Origin: Streptomyces bikiniensis
GTDB lineage: Bacteria > Actinomycetota > Actinomycetes > Streptomycetales > Streptomycetaceae
Reading direction: 5' to 3'
DNA length: 64,000 nucleotides
NCBI GenBank assembly: GCA_000716465.1
Contig: JNWL01000049.1
Span: 7,159 to 71,158, forward strand
Shown here: positions 62,107 through 64,000 of the stretch, piece by piece
Numbering within the stretch: the stretch's first letter is position 1
How the letters are laid out: the number at the start of each line of letters is the position of its first letter
Position numbers and translations under genes: made by a program
The notes under the pieces: model-generated
What the model was told of the DNA's origin: nothing
The model's input: only the letters and a program-made list of their open reading frames with translations
The model's database searches: none

Positions 62107-62483
62107 CTCGTGATCCCCCTGGGACTACGTCAACTTGTACGGCTTGCTCATGGGCTCGTTCACGGACCTGCCCGTGGACTCGCTCGTGCACTTGCTCATG
62201 GGCGAACAGTGGCCGAACCCGGGCGGATCACGGCCGACGGCCCCCACTATGCCGGTGCCGGAGGGGACGGTACGCGCCCCGCCGGTGGTTCCGGGCACCG
62301 TTCGGTCGTTGCCGTGCCGTGATCCGGGACACGCCAAGATCTTGCCTCCGGCCCGTGATCCCGGGGAGTTCCCGTCGTTGGTACGCACGGGGGACACAAC
62401 GGAGGCGCCCGGGGCGGGCCTTGCGGCCGCTCCCCGACGCCCCGATGTGCAACGCAACTGTTACAGCGGGAGGACACCGAGCC
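62107..62483. promoter_or_regulatory. Divergent intergenic region with a palindrome before the aminotransferase
   Basis: No gene is seen. tgcaac-gcaact-gttaca (62448-62465) is an imperfect palindrome (half-sites 5 of 6 complementary) placed 3 nt before the GGGAGG RBS. Short tgctcatggg / gctcgt reiterations occur at 62140-62200. Confidence 0.4.
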
Positions 62484-64000
62484 GTGGCCGTGACCGAACC
62501 AGCTCCGGCCGTCCCGGCGGAGCCGCACGCCCCGGCGGACGCGCCGAACCGGGCGGGCGAAAGCCCCGAACCGCCCGAAAAGGCCGAAGGCCGACAAGCC
62601 TCCCCGTCGGGGCGGACGGTGCGGGGGACCGGGTACGAGAGCATCCTGCGCCGTCAGTCCCTGCGCGAGTCCGCCGCCCGCACCTATGCCCGCTCCCTGC
62701 CGATCGTCCCCGTGCGGGCCCGGGGGCTGACCATCGAGGGCGCCGACGGGCGCCGCTACCTGGACTGCCTCTCCGGCGCCGGGACCCTCGCGCTCGGCCA
62801 CAACCATCCCGTGGTCCTCGAAGCGATCAAGAAGGTCCTCGACTCGGGCGCCCCGCTCCACGTCCTCGACCTCGCCACCCCCGTCAAGGACGCCTTCACC
62901 TCCGAACTGTTCGCCACCCTCCCCGGCGAACTCGCCGACGACGCCCGCATCCAGTTCTGCGGACCGGCCGGCACCGACGCCGTCGAGGCGGCCCTCAAGC
63001 TCGTCCGCACCGCCACCGGCCGCGACGGCCTCCTCGCCTTCACCGGCGCCTACCACGGCATGACCGCCGGAGCCCTCGCCGCCTCCGGCGGGGCCCACGA
63101 CGTCCGCGTGACCCGGCTGCCCTACCCGCACGCGTACCGCTGTCCCTTCGGCACCGGCGGCGAACGCGGCGCGGAGCTCTCCGCCCGCTGGACCGAGAGC
63201 CTCCTGGACGACCCCAAGAGCGGTGTCACCACCCCCGCCGGAATGATCGTCGAGGCCGTCCAGGGCGAGGGCGGCGTCATTCCCGCCCCCGACGACTGGA
63301 TGCGCCGGATGCGCCGGATCACCGCCGACCGCGCCATCCCCCTCGTCGTGGACGAGGTGCAGACCGGGGTCGGCCGCACCGGCGCCTTCTGGGCCGTCGA
63401 GCACAGCGGCGTCGTGCCCGACGTGATGGTCCTCTCCAAGGCCATCGGCGGCTCCCTCCCGCTCGCCGTCGTCGTCTACCGCTCCGCGCTCGACGCCTGG
63501 GAACCCGGCGCCCACGCCGGTACCTTCCGCGGCAACCAGCTCGCCATGGCCGCCGGCACGGCCACCCTCGCGTACGTCCGCGAGAACAAGCTGGCCGAAC
63601 GGGCCGGCACCCTCGGCGCCCGCATCCTCGGGCAGCTCCAGGGCCTCGCCGCGGCCCACCCGTGCGTCGGCGACGTCCGCGGCCGGGGCCTGATGATCGG
63701 CGTCGAACTCGTCGACCCCGACGCGGCCGGGCCGGAGGACACCGTCCCGCCCGCCGCCCCCGCCCTGGCCCTGGCCGTCCAGCAGGAGTGCCTGGCCCGC
63801 GGCCTCATCGTCGAACTCGGCGGCCGCCATTCCGCGGTGGTCCGGCTCCTGCCGCCGCTCACCCTCACCGACGAGCAGGCCACCGCCGTACTGGACCGCT
63901 TCGCCGACGCCCTCGCCGCCGCCGAACGGGTCCACACCCCCCGACCGTCGCCCTCCCGTCGGGCCCCGGCCCCCGTGCCCGCCCCCGGGCCGTCCCACTG
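62484..64000 (+). CDS. Class III PLP aminotransferase (diaminobutyrate-2-oxoglutarate type), 3' edge at window end
   Basis: At least 505 residues; the last two bases (tg) probably begin the stop. The N-terminal ~50 residues are Pro/Ala-rich. The fold-type I core follows: CLSGAGTLALGHNHP, FCGPAGTDAVEAALKL (phosphate binding), AYHGMT, VVDEVQTGVGRTG (cofactor Asp), and the Schiff-base Lys in VLSKAIGGSLPL. The GPAGTDAVEAALKL and GAGTLALGHNHP wording is closest to diaminobutyrate aminotransferases that feed siderophore or ectoine-like pathways. GTG 62484 follows GGGAGGA; GTG 62490 is also possible. The pathway should be visible in genes beyond the window. Confidence 0.85.
   Translation, partial: MAVTEPAPAVPAEPHAPADAPNRAGESPEPPEKAEGRQASPSGRTVRGTGYESILRRQSLRESAARTYARSLPIVPVRARGLTIEGADGRRYLDCLSGAGTLALGHNHPVVLEAIKKVLDSGAPLHVLDLATPVKDAFTSELFATLPGELADDARIQFCGPAGTDAVEAALKLVRTATGRDGLLAFTGAYHGMTAGALAASGGAHDVRVTRLPYPHAYRCPFGTGGERGAELSARWTESLLDDPKSGVTTPAGMIVEAVQGEGGVIPAPDDWMRRMRRITADRAIPLVVDEVQTGVGRTGAFWAVEHSGVVPDVMVLSKAIGGSLPLAVVVYRSALDAWEPGAHAGTFRGNQLAMAAGTATLAYVRENKLAERAGTLGARILGQLQGLAAAHPCVGDVRGRGLMIGVELVDPDAAGPEDTVPPAAPALALAVQQECLARGLIVELGGRHSAVVRLLPPLTLTDEQATAVLDRFADALAAAERVHTPRPSPSRRAPAPVPAPGPSH

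Noticed and set aside
1..64000. tRNA, rRNA, prophage, integrative element or secondary-metabolite cluster
   Set aside because: No tRNA arm pattern, rRNA stretch, integrase, transposase frame, PKS/NRPS or other cluster gene was recognised.

Overview
The window is high-GC actinobacterial chromosome, almost certainly Streptomyces. The GC-rich third codon positions, frequent GTG starts, strong GGAGG ribosome binding sites and many leaderless-looking starts all fit. From memory, the gene order follows S. coelicolor SCO5748 to SCO5799 (osaA-osaB-ftsK ... clgR-dpsB ... recA-recX ... gluABCD ... miaB ... miaA-dapF-rshA ... hflX). I saw no rRNA, tRNA, CRISPR array, prophage or biosynthetic cluster. 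Most of it is core housekeeping sequence.

Layout. 0-2.5 kb: end of a giant hybrid kinase (OsaA type) and its regulator OsaB. 2.6-10.5 kb: ftsK, a RodZ-like HTH membrane protein, rimO, pgsA, cinA C-domain, clgR and dpsB, mostly translationally coupled. 11-16.8 kb: the DNA repair pair nei and lhr on the minus strand, separated by a 212-bp MITE-like insertion that supplies the lhr stop codon. 16.9-19 kb: AraC regulator with azlCD. 19-21.8 kb: a prenyltransferase-fold protein, DUF3046 and an AI-2E-type permease. 21.9-26.1 kb: an unusual short cytochrome bd oxidase with its own NarL-type two-component system. 26.3-31.1 kb: SGNH hydrolase, FGE-like protein, recA-recX behind an SOS box, and a rhodanese/cysteine dioxygenase pair. 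That pair lies behind a leaderless Cys-codon leader peptide, a likely cysteine attenuator, with an FAD monooxygenase upstream. 34.1-37.3 kb: glutamate-type ABC importer. 37.6-47.6 kb: two two-component systems, a TAXI binding protein, an EamA permease, a YciI-LuxR fusion, DedA and several damaged genes. 47.6-64 kb: miaB, a LigB-like protein, a small antitoxin-like protein, miaA, dapF, rshA, an M1 peptidase, hflX, two tandem secreted lipoprotein proteases and a PLP aminotransferase.

The most striking features are not new families. They are (i) a cluster of lesions between 36.8 and 47.6 kb: an ABC ATPase lacking its signature and Walker B motifs, an LLM-oxidoreductase/LysR chimera, a frameshifted response regulator, and truncated SnoaL and TetR genes; (ii) the leaderless cysteine leader ORF with a well-formed promoter and hairpin; (iii) the MITE at the lhr end; (iv) the divergent bd oxidase locus; and (v) several non-coding tandem repeat blocks (44, 27, 18 and 10 bp units) between genes. 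Assignments rest on motif recognition by eye; no database search was run.
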